NCBI RefSeq assembly: GCF_000383915.1
Contig: NZ_KB912942.1
Location: 1,335,953-1,399,952 of the forward strand
Length of the DNA: 64,000 nucleotides
Source: Amycolatopsis benzoatilytica AK 16/65
GTDB taxonomy: Bacteria > Actinomycetota > Actinomycetes > Mycobacteriales > Pseudonocardiaceae
Reading direction: 5' to 3'
A program made the position numbers and the translations under genes. Below the pieces are notes generated by a model. It saw only the letters and a list, made by a program, of their open reading frames with translations, made no database searches and was not told the origin of the DNA. Below are positions 8,931 through 17,946 of the stretch, one piece after another; the stretch's first letter is position 1; each line of letters starts with the position of its first letter.

Positions 8931-10157
8931 ATGGTCAGCACTGTGCAGCCAGCTTCGCTCGCTCCCGCCGCCTGGCGGGTCAGCTACGGCTGGGGTTTCC
9001 GGGTGATCGCGTTCGCGTTCGCCGCCTGCCTCGCGTTTTCCACCGTGCCCACCCCGCTGTACGCGCTCTACCAGCAGCGCGACGGCTTCCCGACGTTCCT
9101 GATCACGGTCATCTTCGCCGCGTACGCGGTCGGCGTGATGACCAGCCTCTACCTGGCCGGGCACGTGAGCGACTGGCTCGGCCGCCGCCGCGTCATCCTC
9201 GCCTCGACGCTCGCGGTCGCGCTGTCCGCGGCGCTGTTCCTGATCTGGCCGGATGTTCCCGGTTTGCTGCTGGCACGGTTCGTGACCGGGGTGGGCATCG
9301 GCGCGTTGACCGCGACCGCCACCGCGCACCTGTCCGAGCTGCGCGCGGTGACCCGGCCGGAGGAGGATCTCGGCCGATCGGGCTTGATCGCCACCGTGGT
9401 GAACATGGGCGGTCTGGGGCTCGGCCCGATCGTCGGCGGCGTTTTCGCCCAGTACGTCGACGGACCGCTGACCAGTACGTTCGTCGTGTTCCTGATCGTG
9501 CTTCTGGTCGCTGCGGGTGCGGTGTGCCTGGTGCCGGAGACGGTCGAACGGCGCGAGGAGCGTCCGGCGTACCGGCCGCAGCGGGTGTCGTTGCCGACCG
9601 GGGCGCGGCCCGCGTTCGTCGGCGCGGCGGTCGGCGTGTTCGCCGCGTTCGCGATCACCGGGCTGTTCATGTCGCTGGCGCCGACGCTGCTCGCGGAGGG
9701 CTTGCACCAGCACAACCGGATGCTCGCCGGCGTGACGGCCGGTTCGATGCTGGTCGCCGCGGCGGTCGCGCAGGTCGGGTTCGTGCGAATGGCGTCGCGG
9801 GCGCAGCTCCGGCTCGGGTTCACGCTGATGCCGGTCGGCCTGGTGGTGTTGTCCGCAGCGGCCTTGCTGCCTTCCCTCGCGCTGTTCCTGGCCGGCTCCG
9901 TCCTCGCCGGGGCCGGGGTGGGCCTCGGTTTCCGCGCCGCGGTGGGGACTGTCGCCGCGCTGGCCGACCCGATGTCGCGCGGAGAAGTGCTCGCGGCGCT
10001 GTTCCTGGCGGCCTACGCCGGGCTCGTGGTGCCAGTGCTGGCGACGGGGCTGACGCTGCGATGGGTGTCGAGCCCGGTCGCGCTGGTCGGATTCTCGGCG
10101 GCGGAGCTGGTGCTGCTCGGGCTGTCCGCGGCGCGAGTGTTGCGAGCCTCGGCCTGA
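8931..10157 (+). CDS. MFS transporter, drug/sugar efflux-like
   Basis: About 408 residues with twelve predicted membrane helices in two six-helix halves. The cytoplasmic loop 2-3 motif reads [12 protein letters not shown], the usual MFS motif A. It belongs to the general efflux-type MFS proteins; the substrate is unknown. The ATG at 8931 has GGAAGG just upstream; an in-frame ATG at 8898 is less well placed. Probably controlled by the divergent LysR gene. A hairpin follows the stop. Confidence 0.85.
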   Translation: MVSTVQPASLAPAAWRVSYGWGFRVIAFAFAACLAFSTVPTPLYALYQQRDGFPTFLITVIFAAYAVGVMTSLYLAGHVSDWLGRRRVILASTLAVALSAALFLIWPDVPGLLLARFVTGVGIGALTATATAHLSELRAVTRPEEDLGRSGLIATVVNMGGLGLGPIVGGVFAQYVDGPLTSTFVVFLIVLLVAAGAVCLVPETVERREERPAYRPQRVSLPTGARPAFVGAAVGVFAAFAITGLFMSLAPTLLAEGLHQHNRMLAGVTAGSMLVAAAVAQVGFVRMASRAQLRLGFTLMPVGLVVLSAAALLPSLALFLAGSVLAGAGVGLGFRAAVGTVAALADPMSRGEVLAALFLAAYAGLVVPVLATGLTLRWVSSPVALVGFSAAELVLLGLSAARVLRASA

Positions 10158-10158
10158 A

Positions 10159-10177
10159 GTCCGGGAAGGCCCCGGAC
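10159..10177 (+). terminator. Hairpin after MFS gene
   Basis: GTCCGGG-aaggc-CCCGGAC is a seven-base-pair stem just past the TGA of the MFS gene. No U-tract follows, as is common in high-GC actinomycetes. Confidence 0.55.
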
Positions 10178-10188
10178 GAAACCGGGGA

Positions 10189-10341
10189 TCAGGCGACCGG
10201 CAATTTGTGACCCAGCACCCATTCGTCGCCGCGAATGCGTTCGAGAAGGATTTCGGCGGCGTGCGCGGCGAGCGGATGCCAGTGCCGGAGGAAGAACGTT
10301 CCGGGCTTTCCCGAACGGCTCGGCGGACGCGGCGATGCCAC
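10189..10341 (-). pseudogene. Possible GntR-type HTH fragment
   Basis: A GTG-started 50-codon frame whose C-terminus reads HPLAAHAAEILLERIRGD, EWVLGHKLP, then stops. This resembles the first helices of GntR regulators (LxxxIxxRIxxGxWxxGxxLP), but nothing of the remaining domain follows before the stop. It may be a gene remnant or a small unknown protein. The rest of the 328-base gap 10158-10485 shows no other gene. Confidence 0.3.
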
Positions 10342-10485
10342 TGCGGCGCAGGCTCTCCGCCGAGTGTCGAGTGTGGACCGGCGCTGCTCGCTGGTCCGAT
10401 GAGTTTTGCCTTTTCCTGACCCGTTCGGGTGGGTTCCGGTGGTTCGATTTCGGTTTTCCGGGGACGGCGGGCAAAGATCGGGCAC

Positions 10486-11916
10486 ATGCGTGCCAGAAAA
10501 GTGGCCGTGGCCGGCGGAGCGATCGCCGCAGCGGTTTGTGCGGTGGCGTTCGTCGCCGGTCCGGGAGCCAGTGCCGCGCCGTTGCCCGGCGGGCTGGGTC
10601 CGTGCGTCGGCGACGCCTGTCCGGACAAATACCCGCCGATCAACAACGGCTCGTTCGCCGGCCGCGACGACGGCATCAACGTCTTCGCCGGCGGCGATTT
10701 CAAGGTGCGCGAAGGAGCGGCGGAGGCCGAGGGTCGGGTCGTCGTGCTCGGCGGCTTCGACATGGCGAAGCGGGCAGGCGCGTCCGCGATCTACAACATC
10801 GGCGTCGTCGGCGTCGGTTCGCGCGTGCCCCCGCCGGACGGCAGCGATTTCCTGGTGACCGGCAAGGACGTCACCATCGCCCCGAACCAGCGCCTGCTCG
10901 CCGACGGCGGCGTGGTGCGCTACGGCGGGACGGTCACCGGCACCGTGACCGGCACGCTGAAGCAAGACCCGAAGGCGACCGAGCCGTACCGGCAGCTGCG
11001 CGCGCAGCTGACCGCGGCGAGCGCCTGCTACGCGAAGTCCGCCGCGACCGGCACCGCCCGCAACGCCGGCCACGCGACAGTGTTCACCGGCGACGGCAAG
11101 TCCGCGCTGCAGGTGTTCGACGTCGACTTCGACCTGACCGGCGCGAACGGCGGAATGCAGGGCATCGAGTTCAACGGCATCCCCGAGGGCGCCACCGTGC
11201 TGGTGAACCTCGTCGGTGCGAACCGCACGATCAACACCTACACCGGCGACCCCGGCGATGCCGGCCCGGTGAACAAGCTGCGCGAGCGGCTGCTGTGGAA
11301 CTTCCCGGAGGCGTCGAAGGTCAAGATCGCCGGCCAGGCTCAGTTCCAGGGCAGCGTGCTGGTCGGCAATCCGTCCAGCGACACCACGGTGACCGCCTCG
11401 GGCACCAATGGCCGCTTCTTCACCGCCGGAAACCTGCTGCACGCCTCGGACGGGGCCAGCGGCGGGCAGGAATTCCACTCCTACCCCTTCGACGGGGACC
11501 TGCCGGACTGCCAGGCGCCGACCACCAGCCCGACGAGCAGCACCACGTCAAGCAGCACGAACAGCACCACTAGCAGCAGCACGTCTTCCACGTCGAGCAC
11601 GTCCTCGACGACCAGCACCAGCCCGACCAGCTCCTCGGCGACGGAGTCCAGCTCCCAGCCGACCTCTTCGACGTCCTCGAGCCGCACCACCGCGCCGACC
11701 ACGACCAGCTCCTCGAGCGAAGGACCGGCCCCGATCACGACCACGAGCACCAGCTCCGGCGGAGTGGGCCCCAGCGGCAGCGCTCCGACCGGCCAGGGCC
11801 CGCTGGCCTCGACCGGCACCGACATCCGCGGCTACCTGATCACCGGCGGTGTCCTGGTCCTCCTCGGCGGCGCGCTGGTGGCGTTCACCGTCCTGCGCAG
11901 GCGCCGGAACACCTGA
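10486..11916 (+). CDS. Choice-of-anchor A family surface protein with LAXTG sorting signal
   Basis: About 476 residues. It starts with a signal peptide ([11 protein letters not shown] then hydrophobic, cleavage near ASAAPL). Residues ~35-345 form a choice-of-anchor A domain ([30 protein letters not shown], later [13 protein letters not shown]). A long Ser/Thr-rich linker follows (~residues 345-430), then LASTG at residue 440, a hydrophobic helix and an RRRR tail. LAXTG is the motif used by class E sortases, so the protein is probably linked to peptidoglycan. Its binding partner is unknown. The ATG at 10486 begins the signal peptide; an in-frame start at 10429 would put charged residues before it. 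Confidence 0.85.
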   Translation: MRARKVAVAGGAIAAAVCAVAFVAGPGASAAPLPGGLGPCVGDACPDKYPPINNGSFAGRDDGINVFAGGDFKVREGAAEAEGRVVVLGGFDMAKRAGASAIYNIGVVGVGSRVPPPDGSDFLVTGKDVTIAPNQRLLADGGVVRYGGTVTGTVTGTLKQDPKATEPYRQLRAQLTAASACYAKSAATGTARNAGHATVFTGDGKSALQVFDVDFDLTGANGGMQGIEFNGIPEGATVLVNLVGANRTINTYTGDPGDAGPVNKLRERLLWNFPEASKVKIAGQAQFQGSVLVGNPSSDTTVTASGTNGRFFTAGNLLHASDGASGGQEFHSYPFDGDLPDCQAPTTSPTSSTTSSSTNSTTSSSTSSTSSTSSTTSTSPTSSSATESSSQPTSSTSSSRTTAPTTTSSSSEGPAPITTTSTSSGGVGPSGSAPTGQGPLASTGTDIRGYLITGGVLVLLGGALVAFTVLRRRRNT

Positions 11917-11926
11917 TCCGCACCTG

Positions 11927-11977
11927 AGGCGCAAGGGGCAGGCAGGGGAACGACTCCCTTGCCTGCCCCTTGCGCCT
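11927..11977. terminator. Strong bidirectional terminator hairpin
   Basis: An 18-bp perfect stem, AGGCGCAAGGGGCAGGCA paired with TGCCTGCCCCTTGCGCCT, sits between the convergent surface-protein and SDR genes. Its sequence differs from the 51-bp palindrome family. Confidence 0.85.
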
Positions 11978-11995
11978 GCGCGCGCCGCGCCGGGC

Positions 11996-12832
11996 TCAGC
12001 CGCGTACGCCCGTGCCGAGCTTGATGAGGGTGTCGAAGGCCCGGTCGGGGAGAAAACGGCGGAGCAGCAGCAACGGCTTGGCGCCCATGCCGACCTGGTA
12101 CCGGGTGCGCGGGCGACGCGCGGAAGCCGCCTTGGTCACGGCCTTGGCGACTACCTCAGGCCCCGACGCCATCCGGTAGCCGGGTTTGGAGCTGGCGTCC
12201 AGCGTGTCCGCCATCGCGTTGGCCTGTGCGGCGTACGGGCCGCTGCCGGAGATCGCGCGGACGTTGTCGGCGGCGATGGCGCCCCACTCGGTCCGGATCG
12301 ACCCCGGCTGGACCACTACGACCTTGATGCCGAACCGCTTCAGCTCCAGCCGCAGCGCGTCACTGAGGCCCTCCACCGCGAATTTGCTGGCGTGGTACCA
12401 GGATCCGAGCGGTGTCGCGAACCGGCCGCCCATCGAACTGATGTTGACGATCGTCCCGCCGCGCTGGGCGCGCAGATGCGGCAGGACCAGCTGGGTGAGC
12501 CGGGCCAGGCCGAGCACGTTGACGTCGAGCTGCGCCTGCGCCTCGGCCAGCGGGACCTCTTCGAGCGATCCGTAGGAGCCGTAACCGGCGTTGTTGACCA
12601 GTACGTCGATCCGGCCCTGCTCGGCGAGGATCGTCTCGACGGCGGAGGCGGCGGACGCCTGGTCGGTCACGTCGAGCGCGATCGTGTGCACGCCGGCGTC
12701 GCGCAACGGGGCCATCCGCTCGGTGCGCCGGGCCGCGGCGTACACCACGAACCCGGCCTCCTGCAGCCGCCGCGCGGCGGCCTCGCCGATGCCGGACGAA
12801 CCGCCGGTGACCAGTGCGACCTTCTTGCCCAT
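11996..12832 (-). CDS. Short-chain dehydrogenase/reductase
   Basis: 278 residues. It has the TGGSSGIG cofactor motif, DVTD, NNAG, a serine in ISSMGG and YHASK as the active-site Y-x-x-x-K. The late segment (PGSIRTEW...) and length are typical of the SDR oxidoreductases often annotated as acting on sterols or ketones, but the substrate is not known. The gene diverges from a TetR regulator across a 111-base region containing three operator-like repeats, so that regulator most likely controls it. Confidence 0.85.
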   Translation of the reverse strand: MGKKVALVTGGSSGIGEAAARRLQEAGFVVYAAARRTERMAPLRDAGVHTIALDVTDQASAASAVETILAEQGRIDVLVNNAGYGSYGSLEEVPLAEAQAQLDVNVLGLARLTQLVLPHLRAQRGGTIVNISSMGGRFATPLGSWYHASKFAVEGLSDALRLELKRFGIKVVVVQPGSIRTEWGAIAADNVRAISGSGPYAAQANAMADTLDASSKPGYRMASGPEVVAKAVTKAASARRPRTRYQVGMGAKPLLLLRRFLPDRAFDTLIKLGTGVRG

Positions 12833-12872
12833 GTCCCGATTCCTGTTCTGTCGGAGCGATCCGCCGGGTAAC

Positions 12873-12930
12873 GGACCGATGGTCTCTAAACTAAGAGACC
12901 GCTGGTCTGGTGTCAACAGACCGGCGGTCT
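12873..12930. promoter_or_regulatory. Three TetR-type operators between SDR and TetR genes
   Basis: Three copies of a 13-bp palindrome, consensus AGACCGNNGGTCT, lie at 12873-12885 (first base G), 12896-12908 and 12918-12930. Centres are 22-23 bases apart, about two helical turns, so bound dimers would lie on one face of the DNA. The last copy sits just before a TACGAT -10-like element (12932-12937) for the TetR gene. Confidence 0.75.
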
Positions 12931-12943
12931 GTACGATGTGGCG

Positions 12944-13606
12944 GTGAGCACCTTCCAGCGAGCCCGCAACGAGGAACAACGCGAGATCAGGCGCCGCGCC
13001 ATCCTGGAGACAGCGGCGGCGATGATGGGCGAGATGCCGGTCGCCGCGGTCAGCCTCAACGAGCTCAGCCGCCGAGTCGGCCTCGCCAAGTCGAACGTGC
13101 TCCGCTACTTCGAGTCGCGCGAGGCGATCCTGCTCGACCTGCTGTCCCTGCGCGCGGACAGTCTTCTCGAGCGGATCGCGGAGCAGCTGCCCGGCATCAC
13201 CGGGCCGGTCCGGTCGCGGGTGGCAGGAGTCGCGTCGGCGCTGGCGAAGGAGTTCGCGGCAGATCCGATGCTGTGCGAGCTGCTGAGCGCGCAGGCGGGA
13301 GTGCTGGAGCACAACGTGTCCGCGGAGACCGTGGCGCAGTACAAGCGGGACGGCTACCGGATCCTGGCCAGTGCCGCCGCGACGCTCCAGCAGGTTCTCC
13401 CCGAGCTGGGCGACGCGGCGGCCGAAGCGGTGCGGACGCTGCTGGTGCTGGCCGGGGCGCTGTGGACCCATGCGCATCCGCCGCAGGCGGTGCGGGACGC
13501 GTACGCGGCCGATCCGTCGCTGGTGTTCCTGCCGGAGGGGTTCGTGCGCACGCTGGATCGGACGATCACCTTGGTGTTGCTGGGGATTCTGGCCAGCGGG
13601 GAGTAG
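12944..13606 (+). CDS. TetR-family transcriptional regulator
   Basis: About 220 residues. The N-terminal HTH runs RRRAILETAAAMMGEMPV, then LNELSRRVGLAKSNVLRYFESREAI over residues ~15-65, and the C-terminal half is an all-helical ligand domain of the TetR_C_17-like kind. No ribosome binding site precedes the start. A TACGAT -10-like element six bases upstream of GTG 12944 suggests a leaderless mRNA beginning there; GTG 12938 in the same frame is the alternative. It probably represses itself and the divergent SDR through the three palindromes upstream. Confidence 0.88.
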   Translation: MSTFQRARNEEQREIRRRAILETAAAMMGEMPVAAVSLNELSRRVGLAKSNVLRYFESREAILLDLLSLRADSLLERIAEQLPGITGPVRSRVAGVASALAKEFAADPMLCELLSAQAGVLEHNVSAETVAQYKRDGYRILASAAATLQQVLPELGDAAAEAVRTLLVLAGALWTHAHPPQAVRDAYAADPSLVFLPEGFVRTLDRTITLVLLGILASGE

Positions 13607-13648
13607 CGCGCGAAGAGGTTTCGACGACGCCGCGCGGCGAAACTCCGG

Positions 13649-15745
13649 CTATGCGGCGGTCCGGCTCCGCCACAACAGCCAGCCGAAGTACGGGGCGCCG
13701 ATCAGCGCGGTGACCAGACCGGCCGCGATCTGGGTCGGGGCCAGGACCGTGCGGCCGAGAGTGTCCGCGACGCAGACGAGTACCGCGCCCACAACCGCGG
13801 CGACCGGCAGCGACCGGGAATGCTGGGAGCCGACCAAGGCCCGGGCGGCGTGCGGAGCGACCAGGCCGACGAAACCCAGCGCGCCGACCGCGCACGCGGC
13901 CGCCGCGGTGAGCACGCCGGCCAGCGACGCGAAGGCCAGCCGCGATCGGTCCAGCGGGACGCCGAGCACGCGCGGCACATCTTCGTCCAGAGCGACCAGG
14001 TCGAGGGTGCGCGCTTGCGAGAGGGCCAATGGCAGCACCACGGCCAAAGCGAGCAGGACCGGCAGAACCTGGTCGAACTCGCGGCCGTAGGTCGAGCCGA
14101 CGAGCCAGGTGAGAGCGAGATTCGCGTTCCACGGCGAGGTGAGGACGACGACCAGCGTGGTGATCGCGTTGGCGGCGGCACTGACGCCGATGCCTACCAG
14201 CACCAGCCGGTCCGACGAGAGGCCGCGCGAGCCCCGGCCGCTCGCGAGCCAGTGCACGAGCGCGAAGGTGGCGAACGCGGCGACCGTCGCCGCGCCCATC
14301 ATCGGCCAGATTCCGATCCCGGGCGCGAGCAGCACGACGCTGATCGCGCCGACGCTCGCACCGGGCGTCACGCCGAGCAGGCTCGGTTCGGCCAGCGGGT
14401 TGCGGCAGATCGCCTGCACCAGCGAACCGGCGACGGCCAGCGCGGCGCCGCCCAGCAGTGCGGCGAGCATTCGCGGCCAGCGCAGGTCCAGAGCGAACGA
14501 CACTTCGGTGCCGGCCAGGCCGCGCAGCCAGTTCAGGACGTCGCCGAGCAGCACGATCCGATCGCCGAGCAGCAGGGCGGAGACCACCGCGCCGACCAGC
14601 GCGACGGCGAGCACGAGCCCGGTCGCGAAGACCCAGCGCCGCGAACGGACCGTGCCATGCGTTCCCCGGGCGGACGGTGTGCCGGACGGCTGCCGTCGGG
14701 CGAGCCAGACCACGACGACCGCGCCGGCGAGCGTCGTGACGACGCCGGTCGGGACGGAAACCGCTTTGTCCGCCGGGACAAGCGCGCGCAGGAGAACGTC
14801 GGCGGCGACCACGGCCAGTGCGCCGGCGAGCCCGGAGAGCGGCAGCAGCAGCGGGTGCTTGCCCAGGCCGGGCACCCGGCTGGCGATCAGCCGGGCGATG
14901 ACCGGGGCGCACAAGCCGACGAAGCCGATCGGGCCGGCGACGGTCACCGCGACGGCGGAAAGCAGCACCGCGACGACGACGGCGAACGTGCGGGTGCGGC
15001 GGACGTCGACGCCGAGTACCCGCGCTTGGTCGTCGCCGAGGCCGAGCACGTCGAGCCGGTGTGCGAGCAGCAGAGTGGCCGCGATGCCGAGCGCGATGAC
15101 CGGGGCCGCCAGGGAAACCTGGCGCAGTCCGGATTGGACAGTCGTGCCGCTGCCCCAGCCGTAGAGACCGGCTGTCCGTTCTTGGAAGAGCATCAGCAGC
15201 ACCGACGTGAGCGCGGTGAGCGCAAGCGCGATCGCGGACCCGGCGAGCACCAGCCGGGCCGCGCCGCCGCTGCTGCTCCGCGCGACCAGCAGCACCAGCC
15301 CGGCCGCCGCCAGCCCGCCGGCGAACGCGACGATCCCGTTGACATAGAACGGAAGCGAGATCCCGAACGCGGCGACGCCGACCACGGAAACGTACGCGCC
15401 CGCGTTGACGGCCAGCGTGTCCGGCGAGGTGAGCGGGTTCCGGGCGATCGACTGCAGCACGCACCCGGCGAACCCGAGGGCCAGCCCGACGAGCAGCGCC
15501 GCGGCCAGCCGGGGGAGCCGGCTGGCGACGAGCACCGCCACGGCTTGGCTGCTTGGCTCGTCGTCGGCACCGGGCAGGATCGCGTGCAGGAGGTCGCCGA
15601 ACCCGAGGTGCGACGAGCCTTGCAGCAGGTGCACCGCGGACAGCACGAGCAGCGCGACGATTCCGGCGAGGAAGACGATCGGTGCCTTGCGGCTGCGCGG
15701 GGCCGGTGCCGGCGGCCGGGCTGGAGCGGGGGCGGCTGCGGTCAT
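13649..15745 (-). CDS. Iron-siderophore ABC transporter permease, fused double FecCD
   Basis: About 698 residues with roughly twenty membrane helices. The protein is two FecCD permease domains in tandem, like FhuB, each with the conserved coupling stretch (GFAGCVLQSIARNPLTSPDTLAV in the first, VAGSLVQAICRNPLAEPSLLGV in the second) and the GLCAPVIAR / GLVAPHAAR motif. It would form the whole membrane channel of a ferric-siderophore importer. It starts two bases after the stop of the binding-protein gene, so it is the third gene of the leftward iron operon. Longer in-frame upstream starts lie inside that gene. Confidence 0.93.
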   Translation of the reverse strand: MTAAAPAPARPPAPAPRSRKAPIVFLAGIVALLVLSAVHLLQGSSHLGFGDLLHAILPGADDEPSSQAVAVLVASRLPRLAAALLVGLALGFAGCVLQSIARNPLTSPDTLAVNAGAYVSVVGVAAFGISLPFYVNGIVAFAGGLAAAGLVLLVARSSSGGAARLVLAGSAIALALTALTSVLLMLFQERTAGLYGWGSGTTVQSGLRQVSLAAPVIALGIAATLLLAHRLDVLGLGDDQARVLGVDVRRTRTFAVVVAVLLSAVAVTVAGPIGFVGLCAPVIARLIASRVPGLGKHPLLLPLSGLAGALAVVAADVLLRALVPADKAVSVPTGVVTTLAGAVVVVWLARRQPSGTPSARGTHGTVRSRRWVFATGLVLAVALVGAVVSALLLGDRIVLLGDVLNWLRGLAGTEVSFALDLRWPRMLAALLGGAALAVAGSLVQAICRNPLAEPSLLGVTPGASVGAISVVLLAPGIGIWPMMGAATVAAFATFALVHWLASGRGSRGLSSDRLVLVGIGVSAAANAITTLVVVLTSPWNANLALTWLVGSTYGREFDQVLPVLLALAVVLPLALSQARTLDLVALDEDVPRVLGVPLDRSRLAFASLAGVLTAAAACAVGALGFVGLVAPHAARALVGSQHSRSLPVAAVVGAVLVCVADTLGRTVLAPTQIAAGLVTALIGAPYFGWLLWRSRTAA

Positions 15746-15747
15746 CG

Positions 15748-16755
15748 TCAGCGGGTCAGCGCGGCGGTGAGCGCGTCGACGTAAGCGATCCCGGACTTCG
15801 GGCCGCCGAACGTCCAGATGCCGTCCGGGATCCGGTGCAGGCTGCCCGACTTCACGAAGGGCAGCTGCCGCCACACCGCGTTGCCGGCGAGGTCCTCGGC
15901 GAACACGTCGGTCTCGGTCCCGTTGGCGACGTAGACGAAGGACGTCGCGGGATCGCTGATCTTGGTCAGGCCTTCGACGTCGGTGGGGGCGAGGCCGTAC
16001 ACCTTGTCGCCTTCGCCGGTCCACTGGTTGGCAGCGCCGAGCCGCGCGGCGATGCTTCCGAGGAACGAGCCCTTCGTGTACATCCGGACGGTGACCGTGC
16101 CGGACGTCGTGGACCCGTTGGCCATCACGAACTTGGCACCGGACTTGCCCGCGGCGGCGATCTTCTTCGTGCCGTCGGCGACCTTGGCGTCGAACTCGGC
16201 GAGCAGGGCGCGGCCCCGCTCCTGGGTGCCGGTCGCGTCGGCCAGCGTCGTCACGGTCTTGCGCAGATAGGCGATCGGGTCGGCGGAATCGGAGCCGCGC
16301 AGGGTGAGTACCGGCGCGCGCTTCGAAAGCTGCGCTATGACGTTCTCCGGCAGGTCCGTCGTGGCGACGACGAGGTCCGGGTGCAACGCGGAGATCGCGT
16401 CGAGGCTGGGTTCGCCGCGGGTGCCGACGTCCGGCGTGGCTTCGGCGAGCGGCAGCACCTTGTCATAGGTGTTGTAGCCCTTCACATCCGCGGCCCCGAT
16501 CGGCTGCACACCCAGCGCGAGAAGGTTCTCGGTGAGACCCCACTCCAGCGAGACGATCTTCGCGGCCGGCGCGGGCAGGTCGACCTTGCCGCGCTCGTCG
16601 GCGAGGCGCACCGGGCCGGCTGGCTTCGCGGCGGCGGACTGGTCCGGACTGGCCGGGGCTTCGGTGGTGCCGCAGGCGGCGAGGGTGACCGTGGCGAGCA
16701 GGGCCGCGGCGGCTGAGAAGAACGGTCTGCGGGCAGGGCGGAACACAGCGGACAC
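15748..16755 (-). CDS. Iron-siderophore ABC transporter substrate-binding lipoprotein
   Basis: 335 residues. A lipoprotein signal peptide ends in LAAC (Cys near residue 28), so the protein is anchored on the outer face of the membrane. The rest is a FecB/FhuD-type (class III) binding fold with KIVSLEWGLTENLLALGVQPIGAAD, HPDLVVATTD and a C-terminal GGPKSG. It captures an iron-siderophore complex. GTG start with GAAGGA upstream. It is the middle gene of the operon, between the ATPase and the permease. Confidence 0.93.
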   Translation of the reverse strand: MSAVFRPARRPFFSAAAALLATVTLAACGTTEAPASPDQSAAAKPAGPVRLADERGKVDLPAPAAKIVSLEWGLTENLLALGVQPIGAADVKGYNTYDKVLPLAEATPDVGTRGEPSLDAISALHPDLVVATTDLPENVIAQLSKRAPVLTLRGSDSADPIAYLRKTVTTLADATGTQERGRALLAEFDAKVADGTKKIAAAGKSGAKFVMANGSTTSGTVTVRMYTKGSFLGSIAARLGAANQWTGEGDKVYGLAPTDVEGLTKISDPATSFVYVANGTETDVFAEDLAGNAVWRQLPFVKSGSLHRIPDGIWTFGGPKSGIAYVDALTAALTR

Positions 16756-16783
16756 GGGTTTTCCTTCGTACTAGGGGAATGGG

Positions 16784-17614
16784 TCAGGCGGAGCGGGCCG
16801 GCCGCCGCCGGGTGGTGTGCCGTCCGACCGGGCGCGTGCGGACGTGCCCTTCCTCGTCGGCATCGACGTCGATGCGCAGCCCGTATACGGCGCTGAGCAG
16901 TTCGGACGTCAGCACGTCGGCCGGGCGGCCGGTGGCGCGGACCGTGCCTCGGCACAGCAGCACCACCTCGTCGGCGACAGCGGCGGCCTGGTCGAGGTCG
17001 TGCAGCACGACGCCGACCGCGACGCGGTGTTCGTCGGCGAGATCGCGGACCAGATCGAGTGTTTCGATCTGGTAGCGCAGGTCGAGGAACGTGGTCGGCT
17101 CGTCCAGCAGGACGACGCCGGTGTCCTGGGCGAAACAGGTCGCGAGCCAGACTCGCTGCAGCTCTCCGCCGGACAGTTCGTCCACCGGGCGGTCGGCCAT
17201 CGCGTCGACGCCGGTGTGCCGCATCGCCCGTTCGACCAGTCGCGCGCCGTCGGGGTCGCCGGTGCCGAAGCGGCCGCGATACGGGTGCCGGCCGTAGGCG
17301 ACCACATCGCGGACGCGGACGCCGCCGGGCGTCGGGCGCGACTGCGTCAGCAGCGTGACTTGCCGGGCGAACTCCTTGGCGGACAAGGCACGCGCGTCTT
17401 TGCCGGTCAGCGTGAGGTCACCGGCGGTCAGCGGGTGCAGCCGGGCCAGCGCCCGCAGCAGCGTCGACTTGCCGGAGCCGTTCGGTCCGATCAAGACGGT
17501 GACCGTGCCGGAGCGCAGCGTGAGCCCGGCGTCCTCGACCACCGGCTTTCCGCCGTAGCCGAGTGCGAGCCCGGTTCCGGCGAGGGCCGGGGCATCCGGC
17601 CAGGAGTCACTCAT
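16784..17614 (-). CDS. Iron-siderophore ABC transporter ATP-binding protein
   Basis: About 276 residues. The Walker A motif is GPNGSGKST, the Q-loop lies in LLTQSRP, the signature is LSGGELQRVWLA and Walker B is VVLLDEPTTFLDL, followed by a switch histidine in VLHDLDQA. It is a FecE/FhuC-type ATPase that drives uptake through the fused permease. It is the first gene of the leftward operon. An iron box lies two bases upstream of its ATG, so the operon should be repressed when iron is plentiful. The longer frame to 17806 would run through that operator and is rejected. Confidence 0.93.
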   Translation of the reverse strand: MSDSWPDAPALAGTGLALGYGGKPVVEDAGLTLRSGTVTVLIGPNGSGKSTLLRALARLHPLTAGDLTLTGKDARALSAKEFARQVTLLTQSRPTPGGVRVRDVVAYGRHPYRGRFGTGDPDGARLVERAMRHTGVDAMADRPVDELSGGELQRVWLATCFAQDTGVVLLDEPTTFLDLRYQIETLDLVRDLADEHRVAVGVVLHDLDQAAAVADEVVLLCRGTVRATGRPADVLTSELLSAVYGLRIDVDADEEGHVRTRPVGRHTTRRRPARSA

Positions 17615-17616
17615 GA

Positions 17617-17631
17617 AGGTTAGCCTAACCT
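17617..17631. promoter_or_regulatory. IdeR/DtxR iron box
   Basis: AGGTTAGCCTAACCT is a perfect 15-bp palindrome identical to the core of the DtxR/IdeR consensus. It lies immediately upstream of the first gene of the iron-siderophore ABC operon and would block RNA polymerase when the Fe(II)-bound repressor is present. Its closeness to the ATG implies a very short leader. Confidence 0.88.
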
Positions 17632-17946
17632 GACCGACGGATCGAGGGAAACCGGGCACATCGGCGGTGCCGGACGTCACGGACGTTTCGTGCCGGCCGA
17701 CCCGGCCCGGAGGTGAAACGCCGCTGCCGCGCATTGCCGCCGCTCTGGCTTCGGCTGTCTCGGCTCCCGCATCGGCGAGCGCACCACCGGGGGGTGTGGC
17801 GGGCACGGTGGGCCGGGTCCGCGGCCGGGAGGTACGGCCTGATGGCGGACCTGGCGCGGATGATCGTCCGGGTGCGCTTGCCGGTGTTCCTCAGGGCGGC
17901 GGCTCCCAGGCACCGCAGGGAGGCGATCGCCGTCGATCGACGGTGT
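17632..17946. other. Gap without recognised gene
   Basis: This 315-base stretch lies between the iron box and the 3' end of the alditol oxidase gene. It presumably holds the iron operon promoter at its left end. I see no convincing coding sequence or RNA in the rest. Confidence 0.5.

Noticed and set aside
13820..15784. Long plus-strand frame opposite the iron permease
   Set aside because: Same type of antisense shadow; the permease is unambiguous.
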